Below are positions 23,617 to 36,018 of a stretch of DNA of 64,000 nucleotides, in pieces. The stretch is from Anisodus tanguticus (taxonomy: Eukaryota > Streptophyta > Magnoliopsida > Solanales > Solanaceae). The position numbers and the translations under genes are program-made. Numbering within the stretch: the first letter of the stretch is position 1; every line of letters begins with the position of its first letter. Under the pieces are notes generated by a model. It saw only the letters and a list, made by a program, of their open reading frames with translations, was not told the DNA's origin and made no database searches. Location of the stretch: contig CM067549.1 of the NCBI GenBank assembly GCA_034509755.1, positions 33,996,001-34,060,000 of the forward strand. Reading direction: 5' to 3'.

Positions 23617-25700
23617 CTAAATCTTATGGAGTTTGGCTAGAAGAAAAACTGTTGCGGAAGTGACGCCAGGAATAAAGATTTCCTTAGGAATGACTTGTGG
23701 AATAACGCTTTGCTTGATGAATAATGCAGTGATTGGGACTCCAAACAAGTATAACAATATGTCTTTGGCTCCAGAGCCAGTAACTTTTGTATCAAGGATG
23801 ATCTCATGAAGCATTTTGTGATACTCTTCCCTTGTCAAAGATTTTCCTCTGCATATCTCATATTTCTGAAAATTGAGGAAAGAAAGAGCTCTAAATTTCT
23901 ATTTATAGACTATTTTACACTACATATTCCCATTATAAATTAATGTTTCCTTCTTTTCCCCCTATTAACTGGCCGAAAATGCAATAAGCTACGCTTGAAT
24001 TAACTTCTTTTACTTTATAAATAAAATTAATTTGTTCTATAGGTATGTCAATAATATAGATTAAAAAGAGAAAAAATATCATAATATTGAAAAGGTAAAA
24101 AACGGCAAAGGTTGATAATTTAGAGGGTAAAGTAGATATTTATTTGATTTGTTGAGCGATCTTCTGAGTGACTAAACATAGTTAAGTGACTTTTTTATTT
24201 CAAAATAAAATGCCGTTACTAGATAATTTCGGATCTATTAACTTTTTATCCAATAACTCTTGATCTGTAACCACAAAAGCCTAACTTTCAAAATTGGCAT
24301 GTATTCAAAATTTAAAAGGGCTGAAATGATTATCAGTATTGTCAGAATAATAGATGCTATAAATGTACATGAATATAGAATTAATGTAAAGATAACCGAT
24401 TAATACCACCATAAAATAAGGGAAAACTATTTAACTTGTTTATTTATAAAAGGGATTAGGTTTATCTATAGAATTTTATCTGTATAGAAAAACATATAGA
24501 GTAAATCATAAAAAGAATAACCTCAATTGTTAAATAAAAGTCTCATCTGCATACTTACTTGGTGCAGTCTCTCGAGTGTTTCAATCTTTGGCACCCTAAA
24601 CTGTGTGCTATCTAGCTTTTGGTTGACATCTCTGCCAAAAATAAACATTGATATAAAGGAGATTTAGATATATTTTTTGTTTATGTTTCAATTCTTCAAT
24701 AGAGATTAAATAAAAGTAAAAATAAGGCTTATGACAGTTTATGCAAGATAATATGATAATTCAATGCAAAATTATAAAGTATAAAGTGGTGTTAATTAAG
24801 AACATTACATTTTTATTCAAACACTTACGCAACATATATATATATGTAAAAATAATATTCTAACACACTCCCACACGTTTATTAATAGGAGAGTTATTAA
24901 CATCATGTATTAGGACTATATGTTGTTTACACGTTGATCAAATATACTTTATTTTTCCTACTTTTTAAGCTTAGCAGGTTATAGTTGCTCAACAAGTTAT
25001 AGAAACGGGAGTGTAGCAAAGAGTGACACGACCATTTTCCCAAAAATAAATAGTATGCGAATTGAATTTACCAAAATTAGGTTCTATGCTAAGTAACATA
25101 TGAAAATATCTTACCAAAAATTTAAGATAATGATCAAGTGGCCGCGAATGAAATTTATTACTATGTTAGTCATTGTATACCCTAATAATGATATTCACTT
25201 GTTAGCTTCTAATAATTAAATTAAACGGCCAAGTTTCAAATTGAGTCATCCTTTGGAAAAAGAAAAAAAAACTCAGAAATTAATTAAGATTAAATAAAAA
25301 TACTACCCAAAAAAATGTCCTGTCGGAATTACTTATGAAAAAATAATTTTGAAAGGAACTTGGTCCAATGCCAATTTCTTTGATCGTGGCATATTTATAT
25401 TTCATCAGAACTTATAAATATGGAAGATTACTTACTCGACTGTTAGGAAGACTGCACGGCAAAATTTGGCTAAGCTCCAGTTCTCAGTGTTGTTAAAATG
25501 ACTATCGTAACATTTTTCTATTATTGGACCAATATTGTCACTTTGCTCACCATTTGCTGCAAAAAAACAAAAGAAAACATTACAAAATAGCCTTATTCCC
25601 CTTTACACTTGCAAAAATTCCTCCAACGACTTGAAAAAGAAATCATGTGTGCATGAAAGAGAAAGAAAGATGGACCAAATTTCTTGAGGGATTGTCCCAT
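23617..25700 (-). CDS. Four-exon gene, small EF-hand-like plant protein (predicted 155 aa)
   Basis: Spliced minus-strand gene: exons 25700-25676, 25556-25436, 24631-24559 and 23865-23617 (stop TAG). Phases match at all three joins. The introns are 119, 804 and 693 bp; acceptors are TTTGCAG, TTGGCAG and TTTTCAG. Donors are GTAAGT for introns 2 and 3, but GTCCAT, weak, for intron 1. The protein begins MGQSLKKF, and its middle reads IGPIIEKCYDSHFNN and NWSLAKFCRAVFLTVEDVNQ. The region RGKSLTREEYHKML resembles the second half of an EF-hand loop plus exiting helix, without canonical acidic ligands. The C-terminus has two hydrophobic stretches (DILLYLFGVPITALFI and IFIPGVTSATVFLLAKL). From memory it resembles the small Arabidopsis family annotated 'calcium-binding EF hand' (At1g64850-like, similar length), unverified. 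No frameshift or stop is seen, unlike every neighbour. Exon 1 is the least certain part. Function is unknown. Confidence 0.78.
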
Positions 25701-25771
25701 ACTCCGCAAATATTAGAAAAGACAAAAGTGAAGATGCATATGAAGGAGAAACCTCAAGAACAAAGATTTAG

Positions 25772-25780
25772 ATATATATT
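25772..25780 (-). promoter_or_regulatory. Candidate TATA box of the four-exon gene
   Basis: The minus strand reads AATATATATC about 71-80 nt upstream of the proposed ATG at 25700, a plausible distance for a plant core promoter with a short leader. Such AT words are common here, so support is positional only. Confidence 0.35.
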
Positions 25781-26184
25781 ACCTCAAAGATGTACAGATC
25801 TATTAATATGAAACGAGACTTGAAAAGGAGGAGGAGCATATCTTGAGCTTGAAGCAAAAACTCTTGTGACGTTTTTAGTCCAATCCAAATTGATCTTATT
25901 TAGTTATGACTTTTGGTAGCCAAGGAAGGAATGTTTGATCAGTACTCAAGATTTAAGAGAACCAAAAGACTATGCATGACAAACTTTTTATCTCAACTTG
26001 AATATAACTCTTGCCCCTCAAACAAGAATCTACTAATATTTTTTTCTTCGTTCAATTTAATCAGAAGAAGAAAACGTATGAAGGGCCCAGTTCCATAAGT
26101 GTTATACGACCTAAGTTATCCTATGCTGCTATGCTACATAACCCGAACCCAATAGCACAAAACCCTCAACATAACACTTATAAT

Positions 26185-26389
26185 GTTCCCTCCATTTCAA
26201 AATATTTGTCTGATTTTGACTTGACACAAAATTTAAGAAAGTAAAGAAGTCTTTTAAATCTTGTGATCTTAAATTAAAGATATAAAAAATATACAAAAAT
26301 GTTCTTCATTTTTATAGTTTTAAACATGCCACGTGGAAAGTTGAAATTAAAGAATTGCCAAAAAAAAAAAACATACATTTTGAAACGGA
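26185..26389. mobile_element. Stowaway-like MITE (mariner type), decayed
   Basis: The left end GTTCCCTCCATTTCAAAATA resembles the common plant terminal inverted repeat CTCCCTCCGTTTCA. The right end carries the inverted counterpart ATTTTGAAACGGAC near 26376-26389. The left end is preceded by TATAAT, consistent with a TA target. The body is AT-rich with a 12-A run. It has no coding capacity. Confidence 0.6.
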
Positions 26390-26959
26390 CAAAAAAGTAG
26401 GACAAAAATTTAAAACTGATAGGATTATATAAATAAGTCTAACAACAGGTAAATATCACTTAGTCAAGTACAATGTGAAAATAAAAACTACTAAACCCCT
26501 CGGAACTGACAAAACTACTCGTGAGCGTCTAAAAAGGAATTAGAATAATACAAATGTCCCAAATACAAAATACGGTCTGAAATAAAGAACAGTAATGGAA
26601 AGATAGAAGCTAAGAGGACTCAAAATATCAAGTACTTAATAATGGACATCAAGAGCTTGAATTACTGTAACTAAGTTTCAAGCCAAAAAGGTGCCAAGGA
26701 GTAGTGCAGGGCAAATGTCTCCAGGTTTGCCATCAGTGGAGATGAAGTTGTCAAGGAAAAGGGAGAAATGTCTCAGCGATTCACCATCGTGGAGCCTATT
26801 GAAGGAGAATCGTGCCAGCCGTCATCTGCCCCCAAAAGTAATTACCCGAAATGACCCATTACCCTTTTCGGGATTGTGTCATCTGATGTACGTGATGTCG
26901 TGCGTCAGTCAGCGGTTGTCTTTTCTGTTTTACTTTGGAAGAGCTTCAGCTTGCTTTCA
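26390..26959. other. Unassigned spacer, possible LTR debris
   Basis: No gene supported. On the minus strand, TTTTTAGACGCTCACGAGTAG and TCAGTTCCGAGGGG (about 26540-26480) look like U5-type LTR sequence, but no boundaries are visible. A 168-codon plus-strand frame (26691-27197) runs on into the SINE, and I regard it as chance. Confidence 0.4.
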
Positions 26960-26976
26960 AAACCTCTTCCTTTTCT

Positions 26977-27227
26977 CTGTGAAGAGGGGAAAGTCCCAAA
27001 GGCGAAACCCCACCTGTACCAGAGGTCCCTCGGCTAGGTGGGATGTAAATCGAGGATATGCGCGATTGTCAGCCCTGCAAGAGAGAGGACCAACGGGACA
27101 TGAACCCAACAACAGCCTTTGCAATATTTCAGCAAAGACTATTACCACACAGATTCGAACCCGCGACGTCGGAGTGGTTGTACCTCAATCACCTTGACAC
27201 TTACCAACTCGCTTGTGCCCCTGGGGC
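26977..27227 (-). mobile_element. tRNA-derived SINE
   Basis: A 251-bp element flanked by a perfect 17-bp direct repeat AAACCTCTTCCTTTTCT (26960-26976 and 27228-27244). The minus strand carries an A-box-like CAAGCGAGTTGG (27215-27204) and a B box GGGTTCGAATCT (27162-27151) about 42 bp apart. These are the internal RNA polymerase III promoter elements inherited from a tRNA. Such elements move with LINE enzymes. The family is not identified; no clear A- or T-rich tail precedes the right repeat. Confidence 0.85.
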
Positions 27228-27321
27228 AAACCTCTTCCTTTTCTGAGTCTTTTTTTTTTTCATTTTTGTGTTTTTTACAAAATAAAAATAAATTTAGTAA
27301 CTAATTATTTTTAAATTAATA

Positions 27322-28011
27322 CAACAACAACAACATGCTCAGTGAAATCCCACATCGTAGACTCTGGAGAGACCTTCGGCTCAAGTAAAAGCATAATTAC
27401 AAGTAAGTCAATCAAAACAAAGCAAAAGGAAAGCAAGAGAAACGATCATACTCAGATAAGGAATTAAAACAGTATAAAGTACATTCGAACAAAAGGGAGC
27501 AGTAGCTAACACAACTAAATAAGCTAAACAAAATACACTAAAAAACACATAACAACAGAAATCAAACTACAATAGATTATAATACAATAATGTGTATATA
27601 AGTGTGATAGGCTAATCGGGCCTACAGTAATAACACTATAACTATCAATTTTTAAGTATAAGTAGGACTACGCTCGAGTACCTAATACTCTTCTACCCTA
27701 ATCCGTGTTCTCCACAACCCTCTATCTAAGGTCATGTCCTCAGTAAGTTGCACCTGTGTCATATCCCGTCTAATCACCTCTCCCCAATACTTCTTCGGCC
27801 TACCTCTACCCCTCATGAACCCGTCCATAGCCAACCGCTCACACCTCCGCACTGGGGCATCTGTGTCTCTCATCTGCACATGCCCGAACCATTTCAACCT
27901 CATTTTTCGCATCTTATCATCCACCAAGGCCACTCTCACTTGCTCCCGAATATTATCATTTTTAATCATATCTCTCCTTGTATGTCCACACATCCATCTC
28001 AGCATCCTCAT
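27322..28011 (-). pseudogene. RTE-type LINE, 3' half with 3' UTR
   Basis: C-terminal part of a non-LTR retrotransposon ORF (28017-27682): MLRWMCGHTRRDMIKN, MRLKWFGHVQMRDTDAPVRR, GRGRPKKYWGEVIRRDM and LDRGLWRTRIRV, all hallmarks of plant RTE elements. The 3' UTR of about 360 bp ends CTTGAGCCGAAGGTCTC and then (GTT)n-GTATT at 27336-27322, the typical RTE terminus. The 5' part of the same element lies at 36019-36170, beyond element E. ATTAATA at 27315-27321 and 36171-36177 may be its target duplication. Confidence 0.85.
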
Positions 28012-29852
28012 TATCATGACCCAAATCGGATGGCCATGATGGGCACCCGGACCCTACCTGCCGAGCACCACTTTTTACATACTTAACAACTAATTGTAAT
28101 GAATCACGGCCACAAGGACCGTCACCAAGTACCAGATGACACATACATCAAGGCTGACATCGCCATACATGACTACTATACACAAGACAACTATGCATAT
28201 GCAAAATGTCATACCATGACCAGACTGCAACTCTTAAACAAGTAAAGTGCTCCAATATCCGCTGGAATAGCAACTTACTAGTGGGAACCATCACCATGTC
28301 TACCTGAGTCTATGGGCATGAAACGCAGCGTCCCCAGACAAAAGGAACGTCAGTACGACTGATGTATCGACTATGTCAGACATGAAAAATAGCATAACAG
28401 AGATACAAAGATACACTGAGATAGAAACAATCGATAGAACTAACCAACAATGACAGCCGACAGTAACAGCTGACAGATACAACCGATAGTAACAGCTGAT
28501 ATTAGTGAATGTCTCTGAGGGCCATAATATGTTTAAATGTCATGCAGAATACGGTATATATATATATCTATTAGCCTCATTGAGCATCTTCCTTCCCATA
28601 ACAGCCTCTGTGGGCATGATTTCATATCGACCTCTGTGGGCATCATATCATATTGGCCTTATTGGGCATCTTCCTTTTCGTGATAGTCTATACCAGCAGC
28701 AGGTGGTATTGCGTATATAACACCATTCCATTTTCCCATCCCCTACATATATATATAATGTGTACCATATAGTAGTGTATATAACACATGTGGGTCTAGG
28801 GTAATACATGAATGACAATAAAACATTCTGAACTTATCGGATAGCGTAATATCCTTGTACCTCCGTCTAACACTGTGAACATTAACATCTTTTCCATATA
28901 CCTTAATAAGGATTCTGAAACATATTTAGACATGCTTTCAACATAGGAATCAATAACAGAAATATCCCCGGCTACTAAGAGCAGAATAATTTATAGAATA
29001 ATATCACATTTACGTTTCGTTACATGGAACATGCCAAAAAAAATGATTTGTCTTAACATACCTTCGTCGATCCATTGATAATACAATCCAATTAGTTTGT
29101 ATAGCACCTAACCTTAAGCACGAAAAAACCAGCTTGAAAAATGGAATTCAATATGACTTAAAGATTGTGTTTTGCTTGTTGCGGCTAACTGGGTAAATGT
29201 TATTGCTTGGTGTATATCTCCTACTTCTCACGTTCGGATAATATTGGTTGCCTAGATTAACTAAGAATTGTTGCCCTCTCTTTAGCCCCAAACGTTGCTT
29301 GCTTCTTGAAGTGAAGTCCCACGTATTAAATAAACAAAACAAAGCATTTCATATTTAAAAATCATGTTGCTGTTGTGCTTTGTTAAGAACCCAAAAATGT
29401 TATTTTGTTCATAGGATGACGTTGCTTCTACTAAAATGCTTTATGTATATATATCTACATTCCATGTGTTTGCCAACTTTAACACCTTTTGCTAATTACT
29501 TGCCACCTCCACCTTATGTGACCACTAGTCATCACTTGCCAAGTGTCCCTTACCCAAATCATTTTGTCTCTCTCTATAATGACTTAGCTAATACTTTGTA
29601 CCCCACAAATTAATTCTCCGTATCTTCCACTAATTCAACATACACCTAATTACGCACATAATTAATTTCTTGATCCCAATTAATTAGGCGTTCACGTTAA
29701 TCTCCTACTAAATCGCTTATAAATTAGACGATCATTGTTTTCCCACTTGGTAAGTCCTAAATTAATTCAGGACCGCATCCTTTTATATACTAATCTCTTT
29801 ATTGCATACGTCTAGATACTCCAACCATTGCCCGAAAGTACGGGATGTTACA
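28012..29852 (-). repeat. 3' LTR of element E
   Basis: Starts (minus) TGTAACATCCCGTACTTTCG at 29852 and ends at 28012. It aligns with 34122-36018 over its length, for example the GGCCACAAGGACC, TCCTACTTCTCACGTT and CTTGGTAAGTCCTAAATTAA blocks. The polypurine tract AAGGGGGGAATGA lies at 29853-29865. Confidence 0.9.
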
Positions 29853-29865
29853 TCATTCCCCCCTT

Positions 29866-31480
29866 AGAAACATTCATCCTTGAATGTTGAGACGACGTAT
29901 CTAATTCCCATCACGTAGTCATAAAACACATCCATCGTTTCACGTGTCATATAATATAACCTTTATCCTCATGTCGGACCTTACATGATCATCAAGCATG
30001 AATGATAATGATCTGAGATAGAACTCACTTTATGCTTCTCTCGGAACCTCGGCGTTGGTCTGAAATATGTAGGGAATATTTGTGCTTCATCTCCTCTTCT
30101 GCCTCCCATGTCATTTCTTCTACGTTCTTATTCCGCCAAAGGACTTTCTCAGAGGCTACTTCTTTAGTCCTCAACTTGCGGACTTGTTGATCTAAGATAG
30201 TAATAGAAAACTCTTCATATTATAAATCCTCTGTAATATTCACATCATCAATCGGTACAACCCGGAAAAGATCTCCAATACATGCTCTTTATATAAAAAC
30301 ATGGAAAACTGAATGAACAAACTCTGACTCCAAAAGAAAGTCCATTTCGTAAGTTACTTAACCGATTTGTCGAATTATGTGATATGGCCCAATATACCTT
30401 GGGCTGAGCTTTCCCTTTCTCCCAAACTTCATTACTCCCTTCATAGGAGAGATCCTCAAGAAGACTCAATCATCTACCTGAAACTCTAAGTCTCATCGTC
30501 GCACACCTGAATACGGCCTCTGACGACTCTGAGCGATTAACAGTCGTTCTTGGATAAACTTCACCTTTCCTATGGCTTGGTGACTAGGTCAGGCCCAAAT
30601 AATTTTAATTCACCTACTTCGAACTATCCAATAGGAAATCTATATTTCGTCCACACAAAGCTTCGTATGGAGCCATTTTAATGCTTAGCATGATAACTGT
30701 TATTGTACACCAAATAAATGATGGATAAATGATCATTCCAACTTCCCCTTAAAGTCCAATACACAATCTCGTAACATGTCCTCATGCGTTTGAATCGTAC
30801 GCTCGGCCTGCCAGTCTGTCTGAGGGTAGAAAGTTGTGCTAAGATTAACTTGAGTGTCCAAACCTTTTTTAAAATGATCTCTAAAAATTAACTATGAACT
30901 GCATACCTCGGTCATATATAATATAAATAGGCGTACCATAAAGCCGTATAACTTTGCGTAGACCTCGGTTGTGTAGGTAGCTTTGACCGCCAGAAATTTA
31001 GCTGATTTGGTTAGTCTAGCAACAATCACCCAAATAGAATCAAACTTATGATAAGAGCTAGGTAAACTCATAATGAAATCCATATTAATCATTTCCCATT
31101 TTCACCTGGGGACCTCAATGTTCTGAGTCACACCGTCGGGCTTTTGGTGCTTTACTTTTACTTACTGACAATTAAGAAACCGAACTACCACCTCCGCAAT
31201 GTCCCTCTTCATGTCATTCCACCAATACATACCTTTGAGATTGTGATACATCTTAGTAGATCCAGGGGTGAATGGAATATTGTGAGCAACAGACTTTCGT
31301 CATAATTCTATCTCGTAATCCTGCTACATTGGGAACAAAAATGGACCTTCCACCTGGGGGTCGCTCTCCCATTATACTCGAAGGTTGTGGTTCTCTTTTG
31401 TTAAATATCTTTCCCAATCTTCTCTAAAAATAGGATCTTCATCATGACATTTATTTTCTTTTAGTATGAGGGATGACCCT
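29866..31480 (-). pseudogene. Element E integrase remnant
   Basis: Minus-strand integrase pieces in several frames: STKMYHNLKGMYWWNDMKRD (about 31260-31195), HQKPDGVTQN and then INMDFIMSLP (31090) and SIWVIVARLTKSAKF (about 31045-31000). The first catalytic Asp of the DDE triad, normally in VIVDRLTK, is Ala here (codon at 31018-31020). C-terminal blocks related to SPMKGVMRFGKKGKLSPRYI occur around 30450-30390. It is non-functional. Confidence 0.78.
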
Positions 31481-33270
31481 GTTGTATTATGAGTCATAGG
31501 ACTATCACTATCTGAATTCTCCAATCGGACTCCCACTTAGCTAACTGATGCGTTCTCTCAGGTCAACTTCTCTCCTTAATCCTCACATTAGTCAAGCCGC
31601 TTGTGGTGAATGATTCTATTGTCAACTTAGCTACATTTACTAACTGGTGTGCTGAAAATTCTTATATTTATAGTATCTCAATCATAAACACTTTATGGAT
31701 AATTTTATCGAATCTGGAGTGCGTGTATCATCGCGGTTAACTTTCATTCATGGTCTGAAAGGATCTCTCTATTTCTTGTTTTCATACTTTCTCACTACTC
31801 GTAATTATAAACAACCTCATTTATTTACTTCTTTTGACACTTGTTCACTCACTTACTTTCTTGTCGTACTCTTCCAAATTCCAAAATATCCTGGTACACG
31901 TACGCAATCTCAAACATTGCTCCTGATTCCAATCCTTGACGTTACTACCCCTTAAAAGGTGAGTTGTTAACTTATTTCCTTATTCAGTACGTGGAAGGTT
32001 CTGAAGAATTTGCATTACATGAAGTTGGCCTACAATTTCCAAACCTGGTCACTATACGTAGATTCGAATTCCTTCACTCGCCTCATTGCTAAGACTTTCT
32101 GTCAATGGCGCTTTTGGGAAAAGATTTTCTTAGTCTCGTTAAGCTATAAACTCATTACTTTATCTATCTCGTAGAACCTTTGGTCAGTTCAGAAATGCTC
32201 ACAGACATCTGTATTTACCTGTTATTTTATCTTCCTTATAATGTCATTATCTCTTGACACATATTTTTACTGTCTACCTTATGTTCCTAGGCGTCATTGA
32301 CCACTTTTTACTTGTTTAGGTGCTAATCTCGAACTTTACTCACTGTCACTTCCGTTTACATACTTTTTGAGAGGTATGAATGCATATGTTGTGGAACCAA
32401 TGCTGCGTATGTTTAGATCCAATCCACGGTGTTACATGATCCAATGGCTTGTCAAGATTTCTCTTATCATTATTAGATTTCCTATCGACCAAGTGCTCAT
32501 TCATCCGACCTTTACGTTTCCATTTCAAGTTGCGTTAGGGGGTCTCTTATCTTAAAGTATTTCTCATATTATCTTCTTGAACATCATATGTTCGTCACCT
32601 TTTGCCGAAGAATTCTCATGGTCCTTCCTCTGCCATTGGTCCTTGTGCTGTTCTGGAGTAATCATACCTTTGTGAAACCTACATAACTATAATTTCATTC
32701 ACCTTTATCCTTCTTATTGAAATCCTTCATTCTATTCATCAAAAAACATTTCTGCCTTGATACTTGATCATACCATTCCACTCATACTTGTTAAATGTTT
32801 CCATATTTCTTACTATCATTCTTTGATTGTTCCATAATTTTTGTCCTCAATTGCCCTATTGTTATGCAGAGGTTAATTAGAATTATAACTTGTTGCCCAA
32901 TGAAGCTGAAGACCTTACCAGTTCAATACTTATAGTATACCTTAACTTACTAACATTGATACATGTAATTCTCAATAATGCGTGGTATCACCCTTTACGC
33001 ACAGACGAGAGGCTTATGTCCTTTTCCACTACTGTGGATAATTCGATCCTTATATATGACTTGGGCGCACTATCCTGGGTACGTCACTTTACGTGATCTT
33101 CCTAAATTTACTAATGGTCATTCCTTAGACAATTCAATTGTAGAAATCCATTCTTGTTAATGAAATCCTTGGACAATTCCCAATCTATTCTCGGTAAGAA
33201 ATTACAATTTAAGTCGTATGTGCATAACTTGTCCATCAGTCTAATCAGCACGAGTCACTGTGAAATGTGT
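31481..33270 (-). other. Element E middle, no recognisable RT or RNase H
   Basis: About 1.8 kb between the gag and integrase remnants, where protease, RT and RNase H should be. I found no active-site or RT motif on either strand, and frames are short. A few plus-strand frames (such as 31695-31955) look accidental. It may be extreme decay or a replacement of the pol core. Confidence 0.5.
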
Positions 33271-33276
33271 AGCTTT

Positions 33277-34000
33277 TTATAACATGCTAAACCTTCCAAT
33301 GATGTCTTCTGCTTTTTCATCTGTACAACTCATAATCATCTTATCCTTACCTCTGCGCATCAACTTAGGATACTTCGGAACATAGTGGCCATGGCTGCCA
33401 CACCAAACCAAACTCCATATATCTTTGCAGCATAATCCAATATACGCTTGACCATACTGACTACAAGATGGTCGGGGCAGTCCTACTCGACCTTTACAAC
33501 TTTGACCCTGAGATATTGGCATCTTTGAACCCTTTAAGTATCGGCGATCCATAACTGATAAATTTCCTAGGTTATGAGCTCCCTGAGTCGCCAAGGGGTA
33601 TATCTCTATCAAATGCTCCATGATGAAGTCGTACCCAAGAAAATAATTTACTCATATCCTCTGACGGATCTATCTCCATAGAGAGCATACCATTCGTATT
33701 TACACTCAATCCAACTTCAATCTCCCTGCTAATCACATCCCTACTAGAATAAGGCATTGTTGTGATCATAAACACAATAAGGTCCACCGAGAGAATCCTT
33801 GCAATCTCAAATTTTGAACATAATACTGCCCTTCTAGTGTATCAATCGTTTGGTAGAAGTCACTCATTTACTGGCTATGAATATGAACTAACCGAAGTTT
33901 TTTTGGTGACCGGCATTACCGAAACAGTATCAGGCACGAGTTAAACTCAAATTCTTAAGACTCAGCTCTACTGCACGATCTTTGATATGAAAGAATAGAA
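33277..34000 (-). pseudogene. Element E gag remnant
   Basis: A 114-codon minus frame (33621-33277) shows a knuckle-like region CKDIWSLVWCGSHGHYVPKY with Cys-x-Gly-x-His spacing, followed by PKLMRRGKDK. An upstream frame (33787-33572) holds EIDPSEDMSKLFSW. The position next to the primer site supports gag. The capsid core is not recognisable. Confidence 0.55.
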
Positions 34001-34107
34001 ACCATCCCTAAATGCCTTGTAGCCTCCTATTTATAAGTGTGGCGTGCAACACACCCATAAAAAGACTGTACTAGACACGGCTTGCAGACTCCCTAGGACA
34101 GACATGC

Positions 34108-34119
34108 TCTGATACCAGG
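34108..34119 (-). other. Primer-binding site of element E
   Basis: The minus strand reads CTGGTATCAGAGCATG just inside the LTR end GGTCTTGACA (34122), an excellent initiator-Met primer site. Confidence 0.88.
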
Positions 34120-34121
34120 TT

Positions 34122-36018
34122 TGTCAAGACCCAAACTGGAGGGCCATGATGAGTACCCGGATACTGCTTGTTGGGCACCACTCTTTACAGACTTAACAAC
34201 TAACTGTAATCAATCATGGCCACAAGGACCATCACCAAGTACTAGCAGACATACACATCAAGACCAACATGGTCATACACGACTACTATACACAAGACAA
34301 CGGTCTACAAGCCTCTAAATAGTACATGATACCATAAGGTCGGGACAGGACCCCATCATACCCATATGCATATGCAAAATATCATACCATGACCAGACTG
34401 CAACTCTAAAACAAGTAGAGTGCTCCAATATCCGCTGGACCAGCAACATACTGGTGGGAACCATCACCATGTCTACCTGAGCCTACAGGCATGAAACGTA
34501 GCGTCCCCAGACAAAAGGGCGTCAGTATGACTGATGTACCGAGTATGTTAGACATGAAAAGTAGCATAACAGAGATACAAAGATACACTGAGACAGAAAC
34601 AACCGATAGAACTAGCCAATAGTGACAACCGACAGTAATAACCATCAGTAACAGCTGACAGATACAGCCGATAGTAAGAACTGATAGTAGTGAATGCCTC
34701 TGAGGGCCATAATATGCATAAATGTAATGCACAATGCGGTATACATATATATATTGACCTCATTGGGCATTTTCCTTCCCATAACAGCCTCTGTGGGCAT
34801 CATATCATATTGGCCTCATTGGGCATCTTCCTTTTCGTGACAGTCTCTACCAGCTGCAGGTGGTGTTGCGTATATAATGTCATTCTCTTTTCCCATCCCC
34901 TACATATATATAATGCGTACCATATAGTAGTGTATATAACACATGTGGGTCCAGGGAAAACATTCTGAATTTATCGAATAAAATAATATCCTTGTACCTT
35001 CGACTAATACTTTCAACATTAACATTTTTTCCATATATCTCAATAAGGATTCGAAAACATATTTAGACATGATTTCAACATAGGAATCAATAACATGAAC
35101 ATCCTCATCTACTAAGAGCAGAATAATTTATAAAACAATATCATGTTTACGTTTCGTTACATGGAACATGCCAAAAGAAAAAAATGATTTGTCTTAATAT
35201 ACCTTCGTCGATCCGTTGATAATACAATCCAATTAGTCCATATAGCACCTAACCTTAAGCACGGAAAAACCAGCTTGAAAATGGAATTCAATATGACTTA
35301 GGGACCGTGTTTTGCTTGTTGCAGCTAACGGGGTAAATGTTACTATTTGGTGTATATCTCCTACTTCTCACGTTTGGCTAATATTGGTTGCCTAGATTAA
35401 CTAAGAATTGTTGCCTTCTCTTTTTCCCCAAACGTTGCTTGCTTCTTGAAATGAAATCCCACGTATTAAATAACAAAACAAAGCATTTCATATTTAAAAA
35501 TAAGGTTGCTGTTGTGCTCTGTTAAGAACCCAAAAATGTTATTTGGTTCATAGGAAGACGTTGTTGCTACTAAAATGCTTTATGTATATATATCTACATT
35601 CCATGTATTTGCCAACTTTAACACCTTTTGCTAATTACTTTCCACCTCCACCTTACGTGACCACTAATCACCAATTCACTTGCCATGTGTCCCTTACCCA
35701 AATCATTTTGTCTCCCTCTGTAATGACTTAGCTAATACTTTGTACCACACAAATTAATTCTCCATATCTTCCACTAATTAAACATATGCCCAATTACACA
35801 CATAATTAATTTTTTGATCCCAATTAATTAGGCGTTCAGGTTAATCTCCTATTGAATCACTTATAAATTAGCCAATCATTGTTGTCAATTAGCCGATCAT
35901 TGTTTTTCCACTTGGTAAGTCCTAAATTAATTCAGGACCACGTCCTTTTATATACTAAGTTCTTTATTTGCATACATCTAGATGCTCCAACCATCGCCCG
36001 AAAGTACGAGATGTTACA
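34122..36018 (-). repeat. 5' LTR of element E
   Basis: Minus-strand LTR from TGTAACATCTCGTACTTTCG (36018) to GGTCTTGACA (34122). It is about 56 bp longer than its partner owing to small indels, including a short tandem of AATTAGCCAATCATTGTTGTC near 35870-35900. Confidence 0.9.

Larger units (their letters stand above)
28012..36018 (-). mobile_element. Element E: complete-length minus-strand gypsy element
   Basis: An 8,007-bp element with LTRs of 1,841 bp (28012-29852) and 1,897 bp (34122-36018), flanked by a perfect CTCAT duplication (28007-28011 and 36019-36023). It interrupts a LINE frame between the KMKVAEM and MLRWMCG residues. The primer site and polypurine tract are in place. Gag and integrase remnants are recognisable, but RT and RNase H are not. 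Confidence 0.93.

Noticed and set aside
26691..27197. 168-codon plus-strand ORF as a gene
   Set aside because: It runs across a SINE and its target duplication, has no known motif and its reading contradicts the SINE boundaries.
27322..27400. Separate SINE ending in TTG repeats
   Set aside because: The sequence is continuous with the RTE LINE 3' UTR on the same strand; RTE elements and some SINEs share this terminus, so the LINE explains it.
27734..28086. Plus-strand ORFs of 101 and 112 codons
   Set aside because: They are antisense shadows of the well-supported RTE LINE frame and cross the LTR junction at 28012.
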